A stretch of 64,000 bases of DNA from assembly GCA_905116865.2 (NCBI GenBank), contig CAJHNH020000200.1, positions 276,431-340,430 on the forward strand, given 5' to 3'. The notes under the pieces were generated by a model. The model was not told the origin of the DNA and did not search any database. It saw only the letters and a program-made list of their open reading frames with translations. A program made the translations under genes and the position numbers. The DNA is from Candidula unifasciata (lineage: Eukaryota > Mollusca > Gastropoda > Stylommatophora > Geomitridae). The first letter of the stretch is position 1. The number at the start of each line of letters is the position of its first letter. Below, in pieces: positions 12,126-23,406 of the stretch.

Positions 12126-12371
12126 ACAGTTTCAAAGCTATTTATGTCCGCATTAAACAATGCCTGAAGGAAGAACACATTAGAAGAAAAGACTAATAAC
12201 AACTGTTGCATTCGCTCACTATATTATTCAGATCGAACTCAATTTCCACTTATCTTCTTATGCCCCATCGTCTCGTTTGATTGATCGAATCTACCCAAAT
12301 TTCTAAGCGCAAAAAAAAACACAAAATCTGATACGTTTACAATCAATATAGGGGTACGGCAGGAATGTGTG

Positions 12372-12472
<101 letters not shown>

Positions 12473-12597
12473 TATTTAAAATATACATAGACGAAATATT
12501 AAAAGAAGCCAGGTTTAAAGCAGTCGACCCAGAAAATCCCGAAAATGAGGAACTTTACCTTCCGGAGGAAGAATTAGATCCACACAGAATAAACTAA

Positions 12598-12617
12598 TTT
12601 TTTTTTTTTTTTTTTTG
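12598..12617. repeat. Poly-T before the FADD box
   Basis: About 20 T residues directly before the bases that encode FADD. Confidence 0.95.
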
Positions 12618-13410
12618 CAGACGATCAGTGCCTGTTCTACAATGAGGGAAGTAGACTGCAAGACCAACTGAACAGGCAAATTTTAAAATGCGGAATATAC
12701 AACATGAAAATATAAATAGGGCGAAAAACTGAAGTTCTGCGCGTCAGTAGAATTCCTAGTCCGCTACACATAGGGTTGAATGGTGATGCTGGGAGCAAGT
12801 TAAAGAATTTAAATATCTAGGAAGTATATTTTCCGAAGGGAAAAAAGATCGGGTAATAGAAGCAAGAAACCACCGAGCCAGTGCATTTACATACCAACTG
12901 ACATCGTTACTGAGATATAAAACCACAAGTATGAGCGCCAAGAAACAGATGACAAACAGCATATTCATGCCAACACTGTGCTACCACTGCCAGAAGTAGA
13001 GATTATCCAAGGCTAACCTACGTAAAATTTATAACAAATGCAAAATGTGATGTCTGAGAAACACTACCAACTTAATCATCTGAGACATAGTTGGAGATGA
13101 TATTATCAGACAGACTGGTGGAACAATACCACGCTGCAAATTCATTGAGAAACACAAGATCACATGGTTTGGTCATCTAGTGAGAAAGTAAACAGAACAA
13201 CTACCAACGCAGGCGTTGCATATGAAAAGATCACAAGTGAAAGCAAGAGGCCGCCCTATGAGAATATGGACTGATGACATTAAAGAGCTTCTATGTCGAC
13301 ACGGAATGACAATAGCCATCGCTGCCCATCAAGCAATGGATCGCAAACTATTCCTCCCCACGTCGCTTAATGACAGGCACAGCAGTGAAAATTGATGATG
13401 ATAACGACAC

Positions 13411-13720
13411 AAATTTCGGCTATCCTCCAAATAACGGTCCCAAATTATCGAGGCCGAAAATATACCCTAACAGGGCCTCAGTCACGAGTCAATTTCGGAC
13501 TTCCGGGGACTACACTGCTCGTGACTTTCAGCCATCTAGTTTAGCCCCAATCCACGCCGCGTTAACGGCGTGGGCGATACTCTCGGCGGTGGCACAAGTC
13601 GCCGGAAGTGCGCAATATAGGTCGCCAGGAGTCCGAAATTGACACGTGACTGAGGCCCTGTTAGGGTATATTTTCGGCCTCGATAATTCAAGACCGTTAT
13701 TCGGAGGATAGCCTAAATTT
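13411..13720. mobile_element. 310-bp foldback MITE
   Basis: Terminal inverted repeats of about 93 bp (13411-13504 and 13628-13720) match at all but six bases and one indel. The outer ends read GGCTATCC...GGATAGCC next to AAATTT on both sides. AAATTT is its own reverse complement, so it may be target duplication or part of the repeat. The centre holds a second hairpin, CACGCCG (13553-13559) with CGGCGTG (13566-13572). There is no coding capacity. The superfamily is not assigned. It lies at the 3' end of the LINE at 12315. Confidence 0.9.
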
Positions 13721-14149
13721 CTATATTATTCCATTATGTCTCACCCACTGATTTACTAACTCCACCTAAATTTTTAACTTATCTCTATATATCATATCAG
13801 CTCATTGTATTTATCAAAACTACCCAAATTGTTACTTTACATCCATACGCCCATTCGCTAATTCTATAAATGAAATCTGCCCAAACTCTTGCATTATTTA
13901 GATTTCCCCAAGCTCTTACATTAGTCATATCTACCCAAACTCATATATAAATCAAATCCACCCAAACTCACTACATTAATCAAATCCTCCCAAACTTAAT
14001 ATATTAGCTTCACCCATTAGTTATATCTACCTAAACTCACTGTAAAATCAGATCTACTCAAATCCACTGTACCTCCTAATGTAGCCAAAATCGTGAAATC
14101 AAAGAATTGTAGCACAGTTGCTAATTTACTTCCCGATGTTGAGTTCAGC

Positions 14150-15035
14150 TGATTCAAGAACCGACATTACAGCACTCAGGGCATTCATATAAGCGCTCTG
14201 TCTCCATCTGCAGCAGCTAGCACAGAGTTCCAATACCAATGGTGCCGGCAGCATTCTGATTATACGTCCGTCTTGCCTTTCTTCTGAGCGTCGAGTATCG
14301 GCAGATCCTTTTCCCTCCCGGTTTTCCCTCCCTCACCAGACTGTGAGGATCCATTTGCTTCTTCTAACTGTAGACATTCTCCCACAAAGCCCTTGTCCCG
14401 TCTGCGTTATCGTGCATCAATATTCCATTAAGTTGTGCATAGTTAGCCAGTCTGCCCGCCTGTAAATTTCACAACACACGGGCATAACCCGGAGAAAAGA
14501 TCCAGACAATGCTCCTGACCTCCGAGGCAAAGCATGCCACTCTGCACAAAGCATGCCTGTCCTCGCGTTCCTCAGCATGCTTTCTGAGTCAGTTACAGTC
14601 ATGATATGTGTGTGTCGCGTTCTCTAGCCAGAAAAAACTGCAGTGACCGCCTCCACCTCCATTCTTAAACTGCTGAATGCTGTGGTATCATATGCTAGGC
14701 TTCCCTGCACCAAAAGTCGTACTTAGATTTTGCTAAGAACCTTCAGGCACTTCCTTTGTTTCTAGACATTAAACCGTCTGTATAAATAATCACATCCTTT
14801 GAGCGAGCACTATCTAGAATTACCTGCTTAATTTCTACCTCCATGGCACTACCTGCTGGCCACTTTCTGCACTCCTTGTTCAATGTGATTATGACCCTAC
14901 ACAAATCTGACTGTCCCTCAGGCACTCTGACCCACTCCTCTCCCAGCCTAATGTTCTCCAAGATGCAAACCTATCTGATAGTGTCTTCTGCCTGAGCCAT
15001 CCATGACACCACCAGCTGCTTGACAATGGAAACCA
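14150..15035 (-). mobile_element. I-group-like LINE, RNase H part
   Basis: Minus-strand frames give 'ENIRLGEEWVRVPEGQ', 'KECRKWPAGSAMEVEIK', 'DVIIYTDG' at about 14790-14760 (the first RNase H catalytic Asp), 'RMEVEAVTAV' near 14660-14630 (the catalytic Glu), and 'VTDSESMLRNARTGML' near 14595-14550 (a further catalytic Asp). This is the RNase H domain of an I-group-like LINE, continuing the minus-strand RT at 15560-16240. Several frameshifts. Confidence 0.85.
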
Positions 15036-15147
15036 TGGCTATAGACGAAGACCCTATAATGGCTACAGACAAAGGAATTTACATATGTATGTTTTCTAAG
15101 TGATTCTATGAATGTGATATAAAAGATCAAAGCCGAATTCATGCTAA

Positions 15148-15545
15148 AAGAGTGGTATCATTCATTACAAAAAGCAGCGCTTCGCTCCATTACATTCATA
15201 TTTGTCTCAGGGAATGTCGGTGTGACAGGCAACGAGAGGGCGGATGATCTTGCAGGTAAAGCCGCCCTAGGAAATTGAACTTTTATAGACAACATGGATA
15301 TAATCAATGCTATAGGCGAGGCAGCTTATGGTGAAGATCTCAAAATTTCTCTCTAACTCGACTGAAAGGTTTAGCTTTACCAGTTGGAACAGCAGACACG
15401 AAAACCATACGAAACCTGACAGTCGCTACATCAACCAACACAGAACAGGAGTCGTAAGCATAAACACACTAAGAAACATACTTAGGGGAAGATCTGAGCA
15501 CTCATGGGTGTGCCTCGACGTTGCAGTGAGGATGTTGTAGAAATG
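15148..15545 (+). mobile_element. Inverted I-group-like LINE end inside its relative
   Basis: Plus-strand frames give 'FIFVSGNVGVTGNERADDL' (end of RNase H), then 'INQHRTGV' and 'GRSEHSWVC'. This is the same family and region as 7400-7060. It lies head-to-head between the minus-strand RT (15560-16240) and minus-strand RNase H (14150-15035). Confidence 0.83.
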
Positions 15546-15559
15546 AACAATAAACATCC

Positions 15560-16240
15560 ATGACTTTCCTCTTATAGCCACTGATCTTTAACTGTGTCCA
15601 GAGCTTCGTGCAAAGGGTTGTCTGTGTCTGCAGCTACTCTAAGATATGTGGCTGCAGCACTCTGAACCTACCTGTTGGCAAACCAAAGGGATGTCTATGG
15701 TACAACCCAGAATGACCCGCATAGCTGTGTTCTGTATGTCTAACTATCTGACTCTTTGAGACAGTAAGCAGTCCTCTTCTATAATCAATCACTGAAAGGA
15801 TCAGGGGCTGGTATAGTATTCTTTTCTCTACGCCCATTGCAGCTTAAGTGCACTGGGACATTTTTGGCATCTTGTCCCGACCATCTCCACGTGCTCCTTG
15901 AAGGAACAAATGTGATTCCCAAATACTTCAATTTGCTCTCTCTGTTGACATTTCCACCATCCACCGTGTAACTTGGGACATCAGCTCTAACAATCGTGTT
16001 GTCTAAAGAACACCACAAACGAGACGCTTTTTCTGGGTGGACGACAATACTCATTTCTGTGCACTAGTCAATCATTTTGTCTACTGTTGCCTGTAGCTCC
16101 TGGGCTGTTTGTTCCCCCTCTCCCCCCTGCCTTTATGCAAGAATGTCATCTGCAAATGTCAGTATCCTTCCAAATTCGTGTTAGTATACTTCCCGATGAT
16201 TAATTTACTAATTACATTAATTAACTCAACAACATAATTG
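15560..16240 (-). mobile_element. I-group-like LINE, RT part with FADD
   Basis: Minus strand: 'TFADDILA' (FADD bases at about 16145-16156), 'VVHPEKASRLWCSLDNTIV', 'NRESKLKYLGITF' near 15940-15900, then 'EKRILYQPLILSVIDY' and 'LLTVSKSQI'. This is the standard palm-to-thumb order. One stop follows FADDILA, so it is inactive. Confidence 0.88.
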
Positions 16241-16258
16241 CTACTTCATCCCCTATAG

Positions 16259-16340
16259 AAGCGGACCTCAACCTGTGGGTCGCGACCTTTTTGTTGGTCA
16301 GAAAACACATATTGGTTGAAATGAAGGGTATTATGGGTAG
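16259..16340 (+). mobile_element. hAT MITE, 5' end only
   Basis: 'aagcggacctcaacctgtgggtcgcgacc' and 'gaaaacacatattggtt' match the left end of the hAT MITEs at 50530 and 55375. The right end is missing. Confidence 0.7.
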
Positions 16341-16367
16341 TTTTAATACCTTGGACCACCAAAAGGA

Positions 16368-16975
16368 GCAACCAAGAGGTTTTGAAAGAGGCGGGAGCCC
16401 GAAGACAACTATCGCAGACATCAGAATGAGACAGTCATCATTTTTCGGCCATGTTATTCATTCATTCATTCAGTAGCATGTCCCTCGCGGAACCTCGCTG
16501 CCATAACAACCCTCCGGAAAACCTTCCTATCATGAGCAAGATGTCCTGCGTCTGATACACCCATCTGGAGATCATCTGCCACATCCTGCACCCATCTTCT
16601 CCTTGGCCTTCCTCTTCCTCTCTTCCCAGGCATATACCCCTCCATTATTGTTCTCTCTAGACTTCCATGACGTTTCAAGTGACCAAAATATTTCAATTTT
16701 CTTTGTTTTATTGTCTTTACTAGCCAACCCTCTTCAATATTCAGCTCTTGTTATTAGAAGAGGAAAAATAGAACATGTTGTAACCACTGGAAAGATCTGT
16801 GGAAGGAGGGATAGAGGAAGACAACGAGAGAAGATGCTTGACAGTCTTGTTGCATGGCATGGAGGTGTGTCGCACACGAACTGATACATGCCGCAGGAGA
16901 TCGCAGATTATGAAGAGGCATGATCGCCCACGCCAGTCGGCAAGGCACATGATGATGATGATGAATATGTGAATG
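16368..16975 (+). mobile_element. LINE C-terminal tail, split by another LINE
   Basis: 16368-16458 encodes '...RMRQSSFFGHVI' and 16749-16900 continues with 'RRGKIEHVVTTGK' and 'GRRDRGRQREKMLDSL'. Removing the 16459-16748 insert and one copy of its 7-bp duplication rejoins the frame. The 3' end at 16954-16970 is a GATGATGATGAT tail. The same family lies inverted at 22290-22600. Confidence 0.9.
16459..16748 (-). mobile_element. Nested RTE-like LINE 3' end, 290 bp
   Basis: Flanked by TGTTATT at 16452-16458 and 16749-16755. On the minus strand it encodes 'KYFGHLKRHGSLERTIMEG', a 'GKRGRGRPRRRWVQDVADDL' segment and 'DRKVFRRVVMAARF', and ends in a (GAAT)n tail (16459-16471 on plus: cattcattcattc). 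A short simple-repeat tail in place of poly-A is usual in RTE-type LINEs; that clade call is an inference. Confidence 0.9.
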
Positions 16976-17339
16976 AGAAACTATGAGTGGATCCGACAAG
17001 GAGGGAAGATAAAAGCGATTTTATCAGCTCTGTACTACGGCAACAGTTACCATCTTCACCTTAAGACATTTGCTGCGGGAGACGGAGCATCTATTGGTAC
17101 GCTCGGTGTGCTAATATGACCATCCTTAGATCAGGATATCAGATCTACACCCGCTGCTGCTGTACCTGTTCGTGTCTCAAACCATCACTTCAATCATTAC
17201 TTTCATTTAAACAGCTACTTAACCGCTCGCATGAAATGCAGTCAAAACATTACTCTGTCAAAAATGTCATTCTTCTTGTTTCTACTCCTAGAATCCCGCA
17301 CGGCGTCAGGACAGGAAGAGATCTCTAGAATGGGCCCTT
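16976..17339. other. No recognised feature
   Basis: Unique-looking sequence between two LINE fragments; nothing recognised. Confidence 0.4.
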
Positions 17340-17640
17340 CTGTTCACTTCGTATAAAGTACTTTTCAGTGCCACTGATATTTATGTGGTCCATCTTCTGC
17401 GTGGTCGAACTCTGGCTCTTTTACCGTTGTACCTTTATATCGCGGCTCTCTGTGATGCCCTGTCTGGTGCCAATCTTGTTACATGGCCAAACCATTTGAT
17501 TTGCTGTCTACCTTTAAAGTTCACTATTGGTTCTGTGCCGACTCTCTGGTATCATCGTTCCTAAGTCGATGTTTCCTCGTTACACCTAGTATACCTGTTA
17601 TGATTATTTTTTCTCCTGTCCTCTGAAGACAATGCTGCCT
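17340..17640 (-). mobile_element. LINE C-terminal tail fragment
   Basis: Minus strand reads 'KWFGHVTRLAPDRASQRAA' near 17515-17460, followed by a broken basic region 'RARV-type'. Typical non-LTR C-terminus, with stops. Confidence 0.75.
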
Positions 17641-17984
17641 GCATTTGCTACTTCTGCGTGTGCAGGCACGGGGGATCTCAGAGCCTGATGATTTAGGGCC
17701 GCATGGCTAGTGCTGTCGCCACGGACTGTGCAGGTAAGGTTGCTACTTTTGCCGACAGAAAAGAAATCCACAATCGATTATTTTAACCTGGGTCTCCCGC
17801 TTAGGAGGCGCTCATTTTAACCATTCGACCAGCGCTTCTCAAAAATTAAATCCGCCTAAACAGCTGCATGGCCATTGACGTTAGAATGCAATCAATATAA
17901 TAATTAACTTTACCAAACTGCTGTTATGCTTATTACAATACTGGGTTACTAGCATGTAAAATCTCAACTTCACGCCATTGTCAC
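17641..17984. other. No recognised feature
   Basis: Nothing supported here. A weak resemblance to 'aaattaaatccgcctaaac' units of the 13.7-kb minisatellite occurs near 17846. Confidence 0.35.
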
Positions 17985-18500
17985 AGTTGTCCTATCATCA
18001 TCATCAAGTAGGTCTTTTACAGAACGTCGCTCTCCTCGCGGTCTGTCTGAAAAAAACTAGGTCCCACGTGGGCTTTCCCGCCCCATGCACTTTTATATCC
18101 AGGGAATCCCTAATATCTTGTGCCCAACTTCGTGCTGGTCGACCCCTGCCTCTGCTTCCTGATACCATGCCCTCTGCTATTATGTTTTTGTCCAATCCGT
18201 CGTGGCGCTTGACATGACCAAACTATTTCAGCTTCCGAGTCAAGATTTATTGTCTATTAGCCAATCTTCCTTGATGTTCTGATCTGTCAAAATGTTACTA
18301 TTTCTTCTCTTCTTTGCCTATGGTATTCTGAGAATCTTTCTATAGCAACAGCTCAAAAGCCCATATCTTCTTTCTTAAGGACTGGGAGATAGTCCACGAC
18401 TCACATCCTTGTGTTGCTACAGGAAAGATGCGTGCTCTTAAAATTATAATTCTGATTTCCTTGCTGGTACTTAACCACAGACCTAATGCTGTTTAATAGC
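17985..18500 (-). mobile_element. LINE 3' part with (GAT)n tail
   Basis: Minus strand: a broken RT end near 18460-18260 (segments like 'VDYLPVLKKEDMGF' and 'ERFSEYHRQRRE'), then 'GSRGRGRPARSWAQDIRDSL' at about 18160-18100, 'FFRQTARRATFCKR' to 18010, and a GATGATGATGATAGG tail at 17993-18005. The overall order matches the other tails with FCK-type ends at 27.4, 36.6 and 55.2 kb. Confidence 0.85.
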
Positions 18501-18554
18501 ACCCTATTGTGCCATACGCTTATTTTATTATAGACTAAACGTTGCTTAATGTGT

Positions 18555-18620
18555 TATGTGGTCGCCTTTACTTCCCAGGCATGTTCCGGTACCCATGTTA
18601 GACTGGATCGATTTCACAGT
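18555..18620 (-). mobile_element. SINE B fragment
   Basis: 'gtggtcgcctttacttcccaggca...ggtacccat' matches the antisense centre of SINE B. Short and diverged. Confidence 0.55.
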
Positions 18621-18779
18621 TAATGTCGATTATTATGCTGATTTCTCAAAACGCAGGCATATACAAGTTTACAGCTAACAAATGTTTGGTAAAGAACAGT
18701 TAAGATTGCAATTGGTAAGGATAGATATAAACAAACAAAGATAGTAATAAAATAATTATATTATTAAACAATAAAGATA

Positions 18780-19470
<691 letters not shown>

Positions 19471-19780
19471 AAAGAAAGAATGAGGCACTAACAGTGCTGA
19501 GGACTGATTTTCAAGCTTGGAGCTCACCAAAGACTCGCAGTCTAGTCTGTGATTTTAATGAACAGTGTTCTCCAACTGTTTTACACCCGTGGAGACATAC
19601 ATTGTGGAAAAACAGACAGGTAGGCAGATAGACAAGCGGACAGAGAGGTTGAGACAGCATTCACAAGCGATAACTGTGAAGAACAACTGAGATTACAGAG
19701 CAAGACAAGGTCCCAAACACTGAGGTAATTGGAAAGAGCAGGTATTACACATGTTTTCTCAATGCTGAGTCTTCGATGTC

Positions 19781-20140
19781 TTAGATGATTAGGAACATAC
19801 CCGGACAATGGAGGACAGTAGATGTCATACAGACACCTTCTTTTTTGTGAATTACAGATTGAAAGAATATATCGAGGTCGGTCTCTACTACGATATAAAG
19901 ATGTGTGGACATGACTGATACCGCATCGGCGACCTGGTCCTCATTGGCTGGCCGGTAGACGACCCCGTCGCCGGTCGGGACAGCATTTGGGTCTGTCTTC
20001 TTTGATCGCATCAACACTGCGGGTCTTTTTCAGGGTTCTCTCTTGGTGGCATGTAATGCTAAGACATTTTACAAACCGTACATAACCTAGTCACAATTAT
20101 AACCTAAAGCTCCCCCTTCGGATATGCTGGTTGAACGTGG
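19781..20140 (-). repeat. Dispersed repeat F with protein-like frame
   Basis: The reverse complement of 19930-20140 matches 56045-56235 on the plus strand. A shared frame reads 'AVLM-x-S/T-K-K/E-TDPN' followed in this copy by 'AVPTGDGVVYRPANEDQVAD'. The upstream shared DNA includes 'gggggagctttaggttataattgtgactag'. I do not recognise the protein; a transposon-encoded protein is one possibility. Confidence 0.6.
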
Positions 20141-20256
20141 CAATTTGTTTTTTCACAGCAGAGAACCTAAATACCCAAGCATCCCAACTACTGTTAAACC
20201 CACCGTGTACACAAACAAGGACATAATTCTATATTTAAAATAACTATAAAAACAGA

Positions 20257-20485
20257 GTCGGCCCTGTGGCTAGGTCGATGCGAACCCTTCGTAATGCCGG
20301 GATGCCGGGTTCGATCCCAGCTGCGGGTCACGTGCCTTGCGTTGGTTTCGACAGTGGTATCAAGAAAGCCGACCGTCCAGGGGCAATAGCAAACTACTGG
20401 ACGTAAATTTGCCTAGAAAAACCACACAACAGCTATAGGCTGTTGGGGTTGGTTCTGCAACGTCCTGTAAAGGATACGCAACAAC
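20257..20485 (+). mobile_element. SINE C, full length
   Basis: Flanked by a perfect 13-bp target duplication CTATAAAAACAGA at 20244-20256 and 20486-20498. The tRNA-like head has 'gtggctaggtcgatgcgaacc' (A-box region) and 'gggttcgatccca' (B box). The body has 'gcgttggtttcgacagtggta' and the 3' end 'ggttctgcaacgtcctgtaaagg'. It defines both ends of the commonest SINE in this window. Confidence 0.95.
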
Positions 20486-20704
20486 CTATAAAAACAGAAA
20501 TAAAATCACCAACAACTAGTACTTTCATATAGAAATATCAATGTGATGGTTGAAACTGTTTTGACTTGACGATATCTGCTATATTAAGGTTGGACAAGGC
20601 ACCAGGGAGATCACTCTCCACACCAAGCTGGCAGCGCAGTTTTGTTTTCATGACTGTCAAAGCCGAAAATCCTGATTATTATTAGTACAAACGCACTACC
20701 AAAA

Positions 20705-20895
20705 TTGCTTGATTCCCCCCCCCCTTTTTTTTTTTTTACTTAAAAACTTCACAATTCCCCTCCCCTCCCCCCCCCCCCCCCTCCATTTGAGAAGTCCCTA
20801 CGCCTCCCACATCCATCACCCTCCCCAAGTGATTCATGCCTCCACCCCCCCCCCCCCCCCGCCCCATCCCCCTACCCCCCCCCCCCTCTTTCCAG
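20705..20895. repeat. Poly-C/poly-T tracts
   Basis: Several C runs of 8-17 bp and a 12-bp T run. The plus-strand Pro-rich frame across it is low complexity. Confidence 0.9.
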
Positions 20896-21197
20896 ACTGG
20901 ATACCTCTGCTATAGCACAATGTAACACTGTGTGAGACAGAAACTAAAAAAGGTACAAACAAGAGTTTTCTATTGCCTTTTAAACGGTCAACCTAAATTC
21001 TGTTGATGTCGAAAACACAAAGAAAGTTGCTTAATCGAACTTGGAATGTCGCAAAGTGACTTGCAGAATCGACCATGTTGGAATTATGAAACTGTTTCTA
21101 ACCTCTAAAACACAGACACCAATACAAGCAAATGAAAACTGCCTAAATTTCAGTATATTAACACGTGACCCTTGTTCAAGAGTCAGCCTCTTTCTGA

Positions 21198-21203
21198 AGT
21201 TAC
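21198..21203 (-). other. Splice donor of PKA RII exon
   Basis: On the minus strand the exon ends ...CCACCAG and the intron begins GTAACT, giving CAG|GTAACT, close to the animal donor consensus. It lies at the point where vertebrate RII homology changes to the next exon (just before the inhibitor sequence), so the match in position supports it. Confidence 0.8.
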
Positions 21204-21465
21204 CTGGTGGCATTGGCTCGTCATCATCGTCGTAATCTTCCTCCTCTTCAGAAGATGGTTCTCTATCAAAAACATTCACACTTGCATCAGTCTGAAATCT
21301 CAAAGAACCCCCGCCGCTAGTTTTGGCGGGCCCGTTCTTTTTAGCATGTAACACATTGAAATACTGGGCAGCGAATTCTTCTAAATTCCTTGGGCGGTTT
21401 CTAAGCACCTCGACAGTAAAGTCCTGCAGTAAGTCCGTTAACCCTGGTGGAATCTCGAAATTCAT
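21204..21465 (-). CDS. PRKAR2: PKA type II regulatory subunit, first coding exon
   Basis: Encodes 87 residues plus one base. RII subunits bind and inhibit the PKA catalytic subunit until cAMP binds. Their N-terminal dimerization/docking domain pairs two subunits and grips A-kinase anchoring proteins. Residues about 3-36 here read '[20 protein letters not shown]' and then '[14 protein letters not shown]', matching the RII docking helix pair and not the RI type. Residues about 75-86 are strongly acidic ([12 protein letters not shown]), as in the RII linker before the inhibitor site. The start was chosen at 21465 because homology begins there; the frame is open further upstream to 21543, and the base at -3 is A. 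No later exon (inhibitor sequence, cAMP-binding domains) was recognised on the minus strand below 21200, so intron 1 is probably long. Whether this is RII alpha- or beta-like cannot be told; molluscs may have one gene. Confidence 0.9.
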
Positions 21466-21760
21466 GTTTAGCACCGAACGCGCTCTAACAACCACAAAGA
21501 ATACAGTAGAAAACACATAGTACAGTGTATACTCCGAATACAAACAGCGCCACAGCGGACGGCCTGCCAGTTAGGAAATGTGTATGAGTTGACAAGGGTT
21601 GGTCGTCAGCCGCGATCTCTCACTTTAACAACAGTATTGGCATAACATTGACAAGCGGCGGTTGCGCCGACTCCACTACGCAGCTCTCGCTGATATTTTC
21701 ACGAGCGCGCCCTCGTCCGTGCGCTCGCTCCACAAACACAGCTGTTGTGATGTTACAATC
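21466..21760 (-). promoter_or_regulatory. Probable 5' UTR and promoter of the PKA RII gene
   Basis: The region directly upstream of the start codon has several CpG-containing clusters (about 21550-21575 and 21608-21740, for example 'gcggcggttgcgccg' and 'gagcgcgcc'), unusual for this AT-rich window. No TATA box is evident at a fixed spacing. The start of transcription is not known. Confidence 0.4.
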
Positions 21761-22289
21761 TATATGTTGTTTCTGAGTGGGAGGTCGAAACAGGTTGCGC
21801 GTGTATGTTGTGTATATTAAACATATACATAGATGTACAGATAATTGTGGATAATGTTTGTGTATCGATTGGATAAACAGTTTCAATTCGGCAATATGAA
21901 AAAGGCACAATTTAGGAGGGGTAAAATAGGTCCCTTGCGCCTGACATGCAGGTCGTACAAGGCGACAAATTACGAGTGTAGTGGAATCGGATATGGTCTG
22001 ATCAATGGCGTAAATATCGCAGCCTAGCTGTACATCCTGTCACAGTGTACCAACAGCTCTTTTAATGACGAAGAGAAAAAGAGGAAGAACAAGAACAAGA
22101 AGAAAAACAAGAACAAGAATGATGAGGACGAGGAGGAAGTGGATTAGGAGCAAGAGCAAGATAAGAGAAAGATTAGAATACAAATAAGTGTTTTACTGGG
22201 GCGGGTTTGGTGGAACCTTCCAGAATGAACAATTTCTCCTTCCAGCTATCTACTCGTACCAGGACGCGCCAGAGCACCGCTATAGTATT
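21761..22289. other. No gene; purine-rich tract
   Basis: 22064-22185 is an AAG/AAC/GAG-rich purine tract (protein-like frames Lys/Arg/Glu-rich). The rest is unrecognised. Confidence 0.45.
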
Positions 22290-22600
22290 GTTTGGTGAAT
22301 AAAACTGGCGTGGGCGATCACGCCTCTCCACAATCCACGATCTCCTGCAGCATGTATCAGATCGTGTGCGGACACACCTCCATGCCGTGCAACAAGACTG
22401 TCAAGAATCTTTTCTCGTTGTCTTCCTCTATCCCTCCTTCCACAGATATTTCCAGTGGTCACAACATGTTCAATTTTCCCTCTTCTCATAACATGGCCAA
22501 AAAATGATGACTGTCTCCTTCTCATTTCTGTGATTAGTTGTCTTCGGGCTCCCGCCTTTTCAAAACCTCTTTCAGTTGGTTCTGAAGCCCGAATTGGGGG
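22290..22600 (-). mobile_element. LINE C-terminal tail fragment
   Basis: Minus strand open for most of its length: 'GARRQLITEMRRRQSSFFGH', 'VMRRGKIEHVVTTGN', 'CGRRDRGRQREKILDSLVAR', then 'AAGDRGLWRGVIAHA'. Same family as 16368-16975, but uninterrupted. Confidence 0.9.
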
Positions 22601-22879
22601 TGGGGGGTCGATTACTCCTTGTTTTTTTTTTAGAGCTGTCATATAATAATTACAGTATTAAAAAATACTATTTTGATTAGTAGTGGTACTTTTATTATTA
22701 TTATTATTATTTTAGCATTGTGTTAATTATTGCACTCTATTGTGTAGCTTGTGACACTTTATGTCAACGTGAGACATGGATGGGACAGGCAAAACAAACC
22801 TTTTTTATTTTTATAATTAATGATGAACATGTTATGCAGTAAATTACTGTAATGGGAAGTTAGAGCTAGAACTCTCATA

Positions 22880-23345
22880 CTTTTTAAAGCCAGTTTTAAT
22901 ATATAGCTGTAAATCATGGACAATTAATGAACAATCCAAACAAGTTCTTGAGGCCTCAGAAATGTGGTTCACACACTGAAGAATGCTTTGAAAAAAAAAA
23001 GTAAAAAGCAATGGACCGAGGAGACACCGCTGAGTCGGCAACATTCAAAAGGCTACAAGAACTTCAGGTAAAAAGAGGTGTCGACAGACAAGAACACTAT
23101 ACAAGTAGCCAAAGAAGAATAGTAAACCAACACAGATTGGTGTTATCAGTCGCCACACGCTGGGGGACATACTGAAGATGGGATCAGAGCGCTTCATGTA
23201 GAGAAAGACAGAGAAAGACAACGCTAGAAGAATCCTTACTGTCTTTTGTAATGGCATGGAGGGGTGTCGGCATAATAACTGATATGTTTGGTCTTAGACA
23301 CTGCATGATTGTGGAGAGGTATGATTGCCCCACGACAAGGCACCT
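22880..23345 (+). mobile_element. LINE 3' part
   Basis: Plus strand: 'KPVLIYSCKSWTINEQSKQV' and 'LEASEMWFTH' near 22885-22985 (end of RT), then a broken tail ending in 'LWRGMIAPRQGT' near 23312-23345. It runs directly into a GATGATGATGGTGGTGG repeat. Confidence 0.82.
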
Positions 23346-23406
23346 GATGATGATGATGGTGGTGGTGGTGATGATGGTGGTGGTGATGATGATGATGACG
23401 ATGATA
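23345..23406. repeat. (GATGGTGGT)n at a LINE 3' end
   Basis: GAT/GGT triplets starting at the point where the LINE coding tail ends. Confidence 0.93.
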
